Assembly: GCA_018398765.1 (NCBI GenBank)
Contig: JAHBMJ010000090.1
Coordinates: 66,712 to 111,711, forward strand
DNA length: 45,000 bases
Direction of reading: 5' to 3'
Source: Chromera velia
Taxonomy: Eukaryota > Sar > Chromeraceae
Part shown: in pieces, positions 10,324 through 20,674 of the stretch
Layout: every line of letters begins with the position of its first letter
How positions within the stretch are numbered: the first letter of the stretch is position 1
The notes under the pieces: model-generated
The model's database searches: none
What the model saw: the letters and a program-made list of their open reading frames with translations, nothing else
Told to the model about the DNA's origin: nothing
Translations under genes and position numbers: made by a program

Positions 10324-11944
10324 CCTCAAAAAGGCAGCAAGAAGACGAAAGAGACGCAGGAAGGTCGAGAGTCAACCAGACACACATGAATGAACAACTG
10401 AAATTCCAAAGCAGAGGAGAGGAGGGGAGAGGAGAGAGCAAAAGAAGGAAAAGCTGGTTGCATGTCGACGCAATGCAACTATCTCAGGAAGGCGTTCCCA
10501 AAACCAAAACACAAACTTTTAATTCTTTTCGCCCTCAGCGCATGCACTGCTTCAGGCTACACAAGCCAACCTCTGTCGTCCTCGCGTTGACGTCGGAGCC
10601 TTCTGCGATTAGCGCCCGTGCAGCCGGGAGGTTGCCCTCGAAGCAGGCGAGGTGGAGCGGGGTCTTTCCTCGCTGCAGAGAGAGAGACAGAGGTGTGCCG
10701 TGCGTGAGACCAGGCGGAGGACCAGGCGGGGTCGAATGAATTCGAAAGACCAGAAAGTGACACACAACCCACATAAACGTCTAGCCATCCAGCAAGAGAC
10801 CCCCCAAGCATTTGACTGATGAATATGTCCTGCGTCTCGGTTTCCCTTCGACGACACGGCACCGAAGAATAAAGAGAAAGAAAGAAGAGGCCAAAGAAAT
10901 GGGAGAAGGCCGTCCGACTAAAGGAGGCAACCCTCGAGAAATCAGACGAATGAAATTCACGAATGGAAGAAAAAGAACATAAAAAAGCAGGGGACACCTG
11001 AGAAAATTAGAAAGCAGGAGGAAAAGAGGGAGGTTATAAAAAAGAAGACTTCGACAATAGGTAAAAAAAGGACTTTAGGAAGCAATAGAAGTGTTTGATT
11101 GAAGGGGTAGAAACGAAAACCACAAGAAACTTTGTTTCTTCCTGCCTGCCTGACTGACTGACCCCATTTCTGACGCTCACGTCGGCTCCGTATTCGCAGA
11201 GAATCCGGATGACCTTTTCGCTAGCGTCCTGTCTCTTTCCAAGAGCCACTACATGCAGAGCCGTGTTACCGTCCCTCTGCTTCTTTGAGGGGTCTGCCCC
11301 CCGTCTGAGTAAGAGAGAAACCGTCCGCGCGTCCGTCTCCGATGCTGCCGTGATGAGCGGCGTGGATCCCGTCTGCATGCAAGAATCAGTCGAACGCCAG
11401 AGAGAGAAAAAGAAAGAGAGAGAGAGAGAGATCAAGGACTGATTTGTGGTTACGACAAGGCATGCGCCAAAAAGTTGGGAAGGACTTGACTGGCAAGAAG
11501 TCAAGGGAACGACTTGACGTAGAAAGTTGGTGGAGCGAACATGAGAGAGAATGATGTCAGAAAGCCAGCCAGAAATCTATCACCGGTTCTATCGGTTTCC
11601 TCTCCTTATTTCGCTTCGTTTCGCTGATCTCCTGTTCTGTCCTCCATTCCGCAGAATTCTCGAAAAAGTGGAAACGACGGGAGAGGACTATTAATTTCTT
11701 AAGAGTACCAACAGAAATTGTGATGACCAAAAAAATTCCTTTGCCACACCCAAGGGCGCATCAAAAGTTTCCGTGGGCCAAGAGGACGTGCGTGCGTCAA
11801 GAAAACAAATAGAAATTTCAATGACCAGAAAGTTTCCGACAGACCAACGGACGGAGACAACAAAAGAGGGAACAGTCAGGACAATTCTATGCAAGAAAAA
11901 ACTCGGTGGATGATGAACCATAAATCCAGCAGGGTTACAGACAC

Positions 11945-11988
<44 letters not shown>

Positions 11989-14917
11989 GACTCTGAATGC
12001 CTGCCCACCTGCGTGGTACTGTTGATATCCGCACCCAGAGCGAGCAGCAGACGGATTGCTGGTCGGCTCCCGGCAAGCACGGCTGAGTGGAGCGGAGGAA
12101 ATGGAGCGCACTGCAGAGAGGAGGGGAGGAGACAACAATGAAGGCATAAAAAAATAAAAATGAATGCATGGGCTTCCAATCCGAAATTTCTGTACAGACA
12201 ATTCACTGAATCGAATCGAATGCTTCCCGGGTCGGTCTACCATGATGCATGCATTTACTTTCATACAGAATTCTTTTTGATGCATTCTGTATGATGCATT
12301 CTGTACGATGAAAGGAAATGCATGGATCGGTCTACCATGATGCATGTATGCAATGAAAGAAAGAAGACTCCTTCCCTCCTTCCCACGACCGCACTTCTTC
12401 CCTGCCTCCTGTCGGTCGAAAGGTAGGTATCTCTTCTTTGCTTCTCTTCTCGACGAATTTCCTTTTAAATTCCCGACAGATGCATGGACGCCCACACAGA
12501 CCGACCGACCGTCAGGGAAACAGAAAATAGAGTCTTCTGTCCCCCCCCCCCCCCCCNCCCAATGCTTCCTTCCTGTGTGCATTTCAAGCGCAGACAGACA
12601 GAAAAAGAAGAGACATAAAATATGACTGCTAGAGGGGCAACTAGACAGAACAGACCAACCAACAGACAGACGTCAACCAAGCATCCAGCCCGCCTCCTTC
12701 CCACACGAGCTCACTCACTTTTTTCAAAGCAATGAAGAGTTTCTTCAAGTAGTCGTGAAGCTCCCCCCCTCCTGTCTCCGCCTCCTTTGCTCTCTTCCCC
12801 CCTACTCCTCCTCCTCCCCCCGTGATGGAGAATTTCACCCCCTGTGAATTCCCCTTCTGCCCCTTTCCACCCCCAAAGTCTATCAACGCCAAGCTGCTAC
12901 CGCCCACTGCTCTCACAGAGACAGAGGATACCATTCCAGAACCAACAGAGAGCCCCGCCCTTCCCTCTCTTCCTGTCCCTGCAGCCATTGAAGGTTCAGG
13001 CACGTCCCCTTCAGCTCCGCTCTCTCCTCCCGAGGACTCGCTGCTGACTTCACACGGCATCCTACTGTCCTCTGATGAGTCCCTTTCTCTTCTTCCCTCC
13101 AGACCTCCGCCCACCCTCTCTTTTCTCACAAACGCCCCCCCACCCTTTTCTGTCCGACGCCTTCGAGCGACTCTCTTTTTCCGACGGACTGAGCGCCCTA
13201 CCGACTCGGAAAATTTGAGCATCAACCGAGAAACTCGAGGAAGCGACGCAAACGCCAAAAGACCTCCGGAGAGACCCGAATCAGGATCTCCCTCTATTCC
13301 TGCGGCCTCTGCTGCAGGACTCGCAGAAGGTTCCTCAGCAGCCATCGCGAGTTGGTCTGTCTCGGCAAACACTTCCTCTCTCCCCCCTTCACCCCCTACC
13401 TCTTGATCTCTGTCGGCTTGCCCCTCTCCCTCTCCCTCTTCTGCCCCCCCAGAAGCAAACGTGGAGAGCGAACCTCTTGTTACCTCTTCCTGTCCTCCAT
13501 CTCTGTCAAATACAGGCGAGCTGGATTCCTCACGCTCTTCCCCTTGTCCCTCTTGCTCCTGCATTTCAGGCTTTGAGGGAGAGGGAGAGGAAGAGGGAGA
13601 AAGCTTCGAGGAGGAACAGGCGGAGACCTGAGCTTCATTAGGGTCAGGGGGGGCAGCAACAGGTTCAGCAGCGCCGGTGGGATCGGAGGCAGAGGAAGAC
13701 ACGGGTTGGGTGGCGGTGGAAGAACCCACAGTCATAGAGCGGGCAGACGCAGAGGCGGATTCCGGACAAATAGCCGGAGGACTTCTGAGGGAAGGGGGAA
13801 GGCAGGATGGCTCTTGAGACGGCTCCCGGGTGGCTGCAGGGGAACTTCGAGCAGAAACTTCAAAGGGATGGCACGAGGCAGACGAGGAAGTCGCACGACC
13901 ACCACCGGCAGCAGCAGAAGAAGAGGAAGGCAAGTCCGTACCCCCCCCTGAACCCGTGTCTTTTGTGGAAACCGAAAACGGAGGGCCGGTATCAGCAGAT
14001 GCGGGCTCCTCCGCTTTCCCTTCTGTTGTTCTTCCTTCTGCAAGTGAAGCAGCAGTTTCGTTCAGCCCACGTTGCGGATCTGTGGGCCTGGGGGACAGGA
14101 GGGGCCGAGGGGTATTGGCGCCCCCCTCACTTTCTCGTGAACTTGAGAGGGGGCCAGAGGGGTGTGTGGGTGAGACTGATGCGCGAGACAAAGCGGCAAG
14201 GCCCGCTGTGTCACCCCTTTCTCCTCCGGAGCCTTGAGGGGCACTTTCTCTTTCTCGTCCTCTGTGTGTTGGACTCGGTGACCATTGGGGGAGTGGTGAG
14301 GAAGTGGAAGAGGAAGAAGAGGAAGAAGAGGACGAAGAAGGGGCGGAGGAAGAGGAAGAGGAAGAGGAAGAAGAGGAAGATCGAGGAATGAGACTTTGGA
14401 GGTCCCTCTCCCCAGGAGGAGGGGGAGTCACCTCTCTCTCCCTCCCTTCCAGCTGAGGAGGAGTGACGCCTCTCTGCCCACCCTCCTCTGATCCTTGTGT
14501 CGTCACATGTCTGACAGCGGACCGTCGGTCCCGTTCTGGCACAACTGCTGCGTTTCCAAGGTGGAGAGGGACAGACTGTGTGGGATGCTGCTGGGCCGAA
14601 GATGTGCCGTCTCGGTTTCTGCGAGAAGAGGGGGGGATGCTGCTGTCACCCTTATCTGCTCGTTTTTGTTCCCTATCCTCCTGCAGCATTCTAACCAGCA
14701 GAGACTGCCAGATGCGGACACCTTCTAGATGAAGAAAGTTTGAGCATCTGGGGTGTACACACATCATTCGGCACACAGAGACGTCATCTAGGCACAGCCA
14801 AAAGTACCACTGATGCTCAAGAATATCCAGCAGCAGAGGGGCGGAAGCCGAAGCGACAGGAATGATTTCGCCCTGCTCAGACCTCATAGCGGGGGAAAGC
14901 GGTTCGGACTCTGTCAT
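6192..14917 (-). CDS. F-box-like, ankyrin-repeat protein with C-terminal membrane segment (12 exons)
   Basis: Likely a membrane-anchored protein-binding scaffold or ubiquitin-ligase adaptor (inferred from domains). Exons, 5' to 3' on the minus strand: 14917-12719, 12110-12009, 11372-11163, 10672-10571, 10279-10178, 9751-9654, 9426-9321, 9158-9060, 8621-8508, 8180-8082, 7535-7437, 7100-6192. All introns are GT-AG and the phases join: all are phase 0 except the 9654/9426 junction, where AG+A gives Arg. The total is 4239 bp, 1412 residues. The start ATG follows an in-frame TGA 15 bases upstream. Residues about 29-80 resemble an F-box (LDDVSVCRMM...IWQSLL). A long Ser/Pro/Glu-rich stretch with poly-Ser runs and a basic cluster (RRKKRVARRRR) follows. 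Then come 12 ankyrin repeats (TPLHLAAGAG, TALHDAAESG), the last starting TGQTARDLA in the final exon. The end is hydrophobic (VELLLVLVVAIILFGLLSF). The repeats are certain; the F-box and single-exon 3' part are less so. Confidence 0.88.
6819..6836. repeat. 18-base C homopolymer inside a coding exon
   Basis: Poly-G on the coding strand of the ankyrin gene, read as six glycines. A change of one or two bases would remove the membrane tail from the protein. Confidence 0.8.
9789..9834. repeat. (GT)n/(GA)n microsatellite in an ankyrin-gene intron
   Basis: GT repeats run into GA repeats, just upstream (in gene sense) of the acceptor for exon 9751-9654. Confidence 0.8.
10289..10321. repeat. (CA)n microsatellite in an ankyrin-gene intron
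   Basis: Perfect CA dinucleotide run, (TG)n in gene sense, just upstream of the acceptor of exon 10279-10178. Confidence 0.85.
11949..11987. repeat. (GA)n microsatellite in an ankyrin-gene intron
   Basis: GA run, (CT)n in gene sense, shortly downstream of the donor of exon 12110-12009. Confidence 0.85.
12541..12560. repeat. Poly-C tract with one undetermined base
   Basis: C homopolymer with N at 12557, inside intron 1 of the ankyrin gene. It marks a place where the assembly is uncertain. Confidence 0.85.
12719..14917 (-). CDS. Exon 1 of the ankyrin gene: F-box-like N-terminus and low-complexity linker
   Basis: 733 codons ending in AAAAAA before the donor GTGAGTGAG. The F-box-like part lies near the start (plus-strand about 14680-14830). 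Poly-Ser runs map near 14290-14390. The basic cluster maps near 13150-13190 and could be a nuclear signal, which would sit oddly with a C-terminal membrane segment. The linker is rich in Ser, Pro, Glu and Gly and is probably disordered. Reading frames on the opposite strand here are by-products of this composition. Confidence 0.8.
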
Positions 14918-15536
14918 CGATCCACTGATTCATCCACTGTTCGACATTCGACTTCAAAAGAGCAAGACTACACAAGCTGACGTACGTCTGAATCGTGGTA
15001 GAAGAAGAAACCTCACAAGCGAGTGTTTTGACCGCAGCCTTGAGATCCGTCACTCAACGTTCCTTCACGCAATGCATGGTGAAAGGCATGGTGCGTCTGG
15101 CGGCCTTCAAGCGAATCGAGAGATGTGTAAACTTCAGTCATACTTCAGTCTTACTTCAGTACGAGAATTTCGGAGACGGCCTGCAAGACGCGTTCATGCA
15201 GACTTTGCGCTAGCGACTCTTCGCGCGCGTTTGAGTTTGGCACGCGCCGCGCGCCCAAGGTTGTTGAGTTTGCATGCCCTGCATGTGGGTGCCCGACTGC
15301 ATGCCGTCGACATGTAGTCAAGGGTCAAGGGAGTCCGTTCGTTCATGCAAAACCACGGTCGGACTCGTCGGAGTATACAAAATGATCGTGTCCTGTGAAC
15401 ACACTTAGCAAGCTATACACGAACCCGAAGCGTCAATTACTGCAGAGTCTGGGTCGCTGTATGTCCTCTGATCTCAGTTGAATTCATCGAAAGGAGACGG
15501 CAGTACCACCCGATGGAAGTGCCCAGGCATTGAGAG
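14918..15536. promoter_or_regulatory. Shared divergent promoter region
   Basis: About 620 bp separate the starts of the minus-strand ankyrin gene and the plus-strand cyclase gene, so both promoters must lie here or overlap. No TATA box stands out. TGCATG occurs at 15073, 15271, 15280 and 15298, three of them within 33 bp. TGCATG is a known binding core of some ApiAP2 factors in apicomplexans; its use here is inference. CG-rich words (GCGCGCG, GCGCCGCGCGC) lie near 15218-15254. Confidence 0.5.
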
Positions 15537-17595
15537 ATGGCGACTGGGCATTGCGACTGGGAAGGCCGGGAGCGGCCGCGTTTGTGTGAACTGATCCAGA
15601 GAGATGAGGGGGGGAGGGGAATTAAGAATTTGCTGTGCACGGAAATCGAAGATCATCTGTGGCAAGGTGCTGAGTCACTCGCTCATGTCTCCGTACATGT
15701 CGGGCTGATCACCGGATTTCCTTGTTGCCTGGACTTTGATCCTCCTACAGAGACAGACGGGCCTGCAGGGACGCTGGCGGTAGCACGAACTCTCCTGGCA
15801 CTTGGAAAGGAAGTGACACTCTGGACAGGTGAGGGTGGAAGCGACGAATCCAAAGACTGCTCTTTTTCTGCTGTGTGCTCATTCTCCCTGTCTCCCGTCT
15901 CCTTCATGTCCTCTCCTGTCCCCCCCCTCATTTTCACAGCCGCCTCTCCTTCTCCTGTGTGCAATCCGTCTCCTGGCCGCTGGCCACTCCCCCAGCTCAA
16001 ATGCCCTCCTGTCTCCTTCCTCGTCGTTTCTCTCTTTTCTTCCATAGTGTGTGCTCCCTCTTCAGCGCTCGTCCTTCCTCTTCTCTCCCCTCTCTAGCGC
16101 CCCCCTCTCCGCTTCACTCGTTTTTGGAGTTACATTGGCTACTTCCACGAAGCTCGACCCTTCTCCAGACTTTCTTTTCCTCTCCTCCCTCACACACAGT
16201 CACGTTTCCTGGGTGTACCTCCGGCTTCCTTCCCTGACACTAGCTTTACGATAAGAAAAAAAAACATCTCAAGCACAGCGGTAATGGCATCAACGTTTTG
16301 ATTTTCTGGCACGGTGCCGCTCCTTCATCTTCGCGATCGACGCGCCTGGAAGGGGGCCTTTAGGGTCCTGCTGTTCTGTGCCGGTCCGAATTCTTCCCTT
16401 CTGGTTCGATCTCCCCCTCATCCCCCTTCCTCTCCCTGCCTGCCTGCCTGTCTCTCCATCTGCTTGCCTGTCTCTCTGCCTGCCTGCCTGCCTGCCTGTT
16501 TGCCTGCCTGTTTGCCTGCCTGTTTGCCTGCCTGTTTGCCTGCCTGCCTGCCTGCCTGCCTGCCGGTCTGAGTCTGATTTGATCCAGACGAGTGCAACTC
16601 GAAGGGACTGCTGGCAGCGGCTCGGGCTCATCCCGTTGTGGGCAGGCACCTGAAGGAAGGAAAGGTCGGTGCAGAAAGAAGGGAGGAAGGAAGGAATGAA
16701 GGAAAGATAAGGAAAAGAAGGAAGGGTGGACGGATAGAGGGAATGACAGAAGGAAGGTCGGACGGATGGAGGGGAGGAAGAAAGGCAGGAAGAAGAGACG
16801 AAAGTGACTTGCAGCCAATGGACGTGGGCTCTCTGCATGCATAGGCTTTCCTTCAAGGTTCTCTGATGTATCTGGCTCTTGCAAATTGTTTTTCTTCAGA
16901 GTTGTTCTCTCTATACGGAGAAAGACGATAGGGTCAAAGGGGGACACTGCGTTGGAGAGGAAGGGGGAGAGGAGAAGTACGGCTCTTTTTGGATCAATTG
17001 TGGGAGTTCTGACGATAGGAAGAGAAGAGAGGAAAAGAGCAGAATTAAATGAACAAGTGGCTGTTGTTTCATTCGACTCAACCATGGGTGATGGACTTGA
17101 ATCAAGACGGGCGGATAGATGGGTGGATGCCATTGGATGAAAGAATGAATAAAAAAATGCATGTATGAATGAATAAATGAATGGAGGAATGAATGGAAAG
17201 GGGCCCGGGTCGACGGAATGATGCAGCGATTCTTCTTTCGAAGTTTCGGTCCTGATGTTTCAGAAGAGTCTCTGAGGAGAGAGGCAGAGGCAGAGGGAGG
17301 GATAGACCACTGGATTGCAATCGAAAGGTGCGTCGTACCTTTTTCTCTCCCTCCCTTCTTCCCTCTCTGTTTTCGCTTCCCGGCGGCGAATTATCGGCTA
17401 GATCAATGTCTCGATGATCGACTGATTGTCCTCTTGTGTGTTTCCGCTCACCTATCGAACGTATGTTCCTGGTCTCGTCCTGCCGCTTCTTTCTGCTTCG
17501 CTTCCTTCCTTCATTTATTCCTTTTTCTTCTCTCCTTCGCCTGTTCCGTCCCTCTTCCCCTCCCTCTGACTCTCTTTCTCTCTGCGTGTTCGTGG

Positions 17596-17630
<35 letters not shown>

Positions 17631-17738
17631 TGAGTGAGTGTGTGTGCGTGTGTATGTGTGTGTGTGTGTGTGTGTGCGGGCGCGAGTGTGTGTGTGTGTG
17701 AGAGAGAGAGAGTGAGTGAGTGAGTGAGTGAGTGTGTG

Positions 17739-17782
<44 letters not shown>

Positions 17783-19685
17783 GGCGCGAGTGTGTGTATT
17801 GAGTTTGAATACGCCAAGTAGAACAAGGGAAGGCTCTCCGTATCTGTCAGATTCCTCACTTTCTCTTTCTTCCTGTCGTGCATCCAGAGCGGGTCCTGCA
17901 TCTGACGGGAATTACTTCACAATGAGGGGACGCGACATGACCTCCCTGCTGGCGCCTCTCCACCTGCCATTTCTGTGGGCAGCAGAGAGACACCATGATC
18001 GGGCAGTGGAGGGAGGAGGCAAGGCCGTGGTGACTATCGGCATTGGGGACGGAGGTGGGCAGCTCTCAGCAAATCAGTGCGCAACAGAGAGAGAGCGTGA
18101 AGGGGGAGGGAGGGAAAGAGAGAAGGATCATGAAAGATGTCTGCACCTCTATGCTCTCAACTGTTGTTCCAAGGGGTCTTCGATCGTGGTTGTGGTAAGA
18201 GAGGGTCTATGTTTCCTCCATTCGATTTCCCCCCAAGGACTTGGTTTTGCTCATTGACCGGTCGGATGATGTTGTTTTTGGTGTTCCGCGCTGTTGCGTC
18301 TGGATGCAGGCAACGAGGTTGGGATGGGAACTGTTGTGGATCTAGTGCGTCGTCACATTCCTTTGGGGGATCAGATCGCGTGCATTGTCCCGGCAGACTT
18401 TCTGATCGGTAGGCGGTGCATGGGCCTCTCCAGTGCCACCGTATCGCTTTTTCAAAGAAAGAACCAGAGCAGACAGAGAACGGCAGTTTTTCCTTTCTTC
18501 CATCGGGTTTTTGTGGACATGAGCTTAAATCCATCAGTTTGGGCATCTCTCTTGCATGTCTGTCTTTCTCTCTTCTGAATAGGCGTCTCTCCTTGTGGTT
18601 CGTCGTGTCTGTCTGCCCTTCTTTTGTGTGTCTCTCTGCCTTTCTTTCCGGAAAAAAGAAGAGAGGGAAGAGGACGCAAACCAACAGTCTGTGTGTCTGT
18701 CTGTCTGTCTGTCTGTCTCTCTTGCTTGGTGTCTTTCTGGCCTGTCTGTTGTGTCCATCTGAAGAAAATGGCGGGTAAAGGGGAGAGAAAGCTTTGGTCG
18801 TCTGTCGGGCTTCTTCGTCGTTGCAAATTCCGTCTTTTTTTTTGTCTTCTTCTTCTTTTTCTTCTTCTTCTTCTTCTTCTTCTTCTTCTTCTTCTTCTTC
18901 TCCCTTTTCTTCTTGTCTTTTCTTCTTCTTATTCTTCTTGCTTTTCTTCTTTTATCCGACTGCCTGAATGTCTGACTGGTACAACCTTTGTGCACAAAAT
19001 TTTCCTTCCTCCCTTCCCCATGACGCCTTGGGTCCCCTCTGCTCTGACTCAGAAAAGTTTTTTTGTGCCTTAACGGTGGCTTCTGTGCCTCTCTCTTTCT
19101 GTTGACTTTGCAAGGCTGCGGTCGATCGCTTCTGTGTCTTTGGTCAGCGTGCAAATCCATCCACTCCGTTTCACTCCTTTCGATCGGATTCCATTGAGCC
19201 ACATTCGATCGGGGGGGGCCTCGCTGCAGAACAGGGGTCGAGAGCATGCACGTTGCGTCTATTGTACAGCTCTCTAAGCGTCTAGAGTGTTTGCGCAATG
19301 CGTGTCTGTGTAAAACGAAGTTATTTATTATTCATTTATCAAGTTTAAGGTCGTCTCTGGTATGCTTCATTGTGTTGCAGTGGCATCCGTCTCCAATTGG
19401 GGGGGGTATGCCCTCGCATGTGCGGTGGCAACGGTTTCTGGCCTTCTTTTTTCTGGGGAAAGCGTCCTGGAGGGACTCGAAGGAGTAGATGCAGAAAGTC
19501 TGATGCCGACACTAGAGGAAGAGACTTTGGTCGCCGGGGCTTTGAAGGAGGCAGGCGTTCGGGACGGCTGCTCCTCGCAGGTCGAAGAAAGCGTGGACGG
19601 TTTTCCCCTTTCTCGATGTCTCGAGTTGTTGGAAGCAATGAGAGAGTCGGTTCTGATTCAGGCAGCAAAAAAGCCACTGCTGTGA
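15537..19685 (+). CDS. D-glutamate cyclase-like protein, DUF4392 domain only (6 exons)
   Basis: Exons: 15537-15828, 16588-16664, 17227-17327, 17888-18054, 18310-18408, 19381-19685. All introns are GT-AG, phases agree at every junction, and the total is 1041 bp, 346 residues. An in-frame TGA six bases before the ATG supports the start; the stop is TGA at 19683-19685. Conserved family blocks appear in order: ITGFPCCLDFDPPTETDGPA, then GKEVTLWTDE (joined over intron 1), WIAIERAGPASDGNYFTMRG (over intron 3), IGIGDGGNEVGMG (over intron 4) and LIVASVSNWGGYALA (over intron 5). The animal relative DGLUCY is mitochondrial, acts on D-glutamate and carries an extra N-terminal DUF1445 domain, which is absent here. 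The start MATGHCDWEGRERPRL is not a clear targeting peptide. Exon 2 and the start of exon 3 are the least certain parts. Confidence 0.9.
16436..16564. repeat. (CTGC)n/(CTGTTTGC)n microsatellite ending just before an acceptor
   Basis: Tetranucleotide CTGC units with a higher-order TGCCTGCCTGTT phase fill the end of intron 1 of the cyclase gene, about 23 bases before the exon 2 acceptor at 16587. On the sense strand it is pyrimidine-rich and may act as the polypyrimidine tract. Confidence 0.8.
16676..16805. repeat. Purine-rich GGAA/GAAGGA repeat in intron 2
   Basis: Irregular GGAAGGAAGG and GGACGGATGG units follow exon 2 of the cyclase gene. They give an open frame rich in Arg, Glu and Gly that I do not regard as coding. 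Confidence 0.6.
17598..17800. repeat. Long (GT)n block with internal duplication
   Basis: GT repeats broken by GAGA and GTGA units fill intron 3 of the cyclase gene. CGGGCGCGAG occurs twice, at 17677-17686 and 17781-17790, so the block contains a ~104-bp duplication. Confidence 0.85.
18691..18720. repeat. (CTGT)n microsatellite in cyclase-gene intron 5
   Basis: Perfect CTGT units near 18697-18717 within a pyrimidine/GT-rich intron. Confidence 0.75.
18836..18957. repeat. (TTC)n microsatellite in cyclase-gene intron 5
   Basis: A run of T followed by TTC units, perfect over about 18860-18900 and degenerate to about 18957. On the minus strand it reads as poly-Lys and produces a false ORF. Confidence 0.85.
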
Positions 19686-20597
19686 GCGAGCATGCACAGA
19701 GAACGATGCGGGGCAATCAAGTTACTTTTAGAAATTATTAATGGAATTAAACCCAACTCTAAACCCAACTGACGCCACCAGTAACTGTAATTAAAACTTT
19801 AAAGAGTAAAGTGTGAAGCTTTTTTAATTTTAAGTGCAAACTTCAAACTTAAAAGGCGCTTCATGCACTGAAAGAATTCCCAAGACTATAGTGACTCCGA
19901 GTCGATTCATATTCAATTTAATTTATTAGTACTTAAGAGAAATTAGCCTAGAAATTAGCACTAAAGGAGATGAGGCTGCATCGCGTGTACATGTGAACAG
20001 AGGTAAAGAGAGGTTATTGTATTAATTAAATTGTTAATTGAGGTGATTGATTCTTTCTCTCCATCCTTTTTCTCTCTTTTTTTTAAATTCAATTCATAGA
20101 AGAACTAATTTAGGAGAAAGGGTATTGTGTTCATATCACACTATGCCAAAACGTATATATATAAATTTAAATGTTTTAGCTAGTACTGTGTACAAACATC
20201 ATATGACACAGGTAAACACTGTGAATTTAGAGTCCACACACAAGTGTTGAGTAACTCTTAGAGAGAAACGACTGTTAGTTCAATCTAGTATCAACCTCAA
20301 CCACCTATGAGCTCTCTATGTCTTCCCACGACCTTGTCTTTTCTATTAGGAGCCGCTGCCCTTCCCTCAACGCTCACTCTTCACACCTCTCCCCTGGTGC
20401 CCCGCAGGCACCCGCTGGCTGCTCTGTGGTGCGCTGCCTCTATTTTTGCCTTCATGTATGCACACACCTGCCCATATGTCGATCCTATCCCACTTCAGAC
20501 TCATAAGATGCGCTACCTTCTTTAGGAACATATATCTCGGCGTCCTTTTCAAGGGCCCTATCTATACTGCTGACGAGGGGCATGATAATACTAGCAC
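19686..20597. other. AT-rich flank between the cyclase gene and the LTR element
   Basis: The first part is presumed 3' untranslated and flanking DNA of the cyclase gene, AT-rich with several TTAATT words. From about 20300 to 20530 the composition is more GC-rich and a 72-codon plus-strand frame exists (20307-20525) with no recognisable features. The LTR retrotransposon inserted at the right end of this stretch. Confidence 0.4.
20594..20597. repeat. Left target-site duplication of the LTR element (GCAC)
   Basis: GCAC directly before the 5' LTR is repeated at 27081-27084 directly after the 3' LTR. The right copy lies in the palindrome GCACTAGTGC. Confidence 0.75.
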
Positions 20598-20674
20598 TGT
20601 TCTGTCAAACTTTTATGCTATAAAATACAAAAGGGTCAGACAGACTAAGAAGTAGTCAAATGGGCAAGCGGCCC

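Noticed and set aside
12822-13406. 194-residue plus-strand frame, and others at 13807-14391
   Set aside because: Antisense to exon 1 of the ankyrin gene, open because of its Ser/Pro/Glu-rich composition.
16360-17133. 257-residue minus-strand frame with Arg-Gln-Ala-Gly repeats
   Set aside because: Comes from the CTGC microsatellite in the cyclase intron and crosses a supported plus-strand exon.
17515-17901. 128-residue minus-strand frame of Thr-His repeats
   Set aside because: By-product of the (GT)n block.
18534-19298. 254-residue minus-strand Lys/Arg-rich frame
   Set aside because: Antisense to an intron of the cyclase gene; the poly-Lys comes from (TTC)n.
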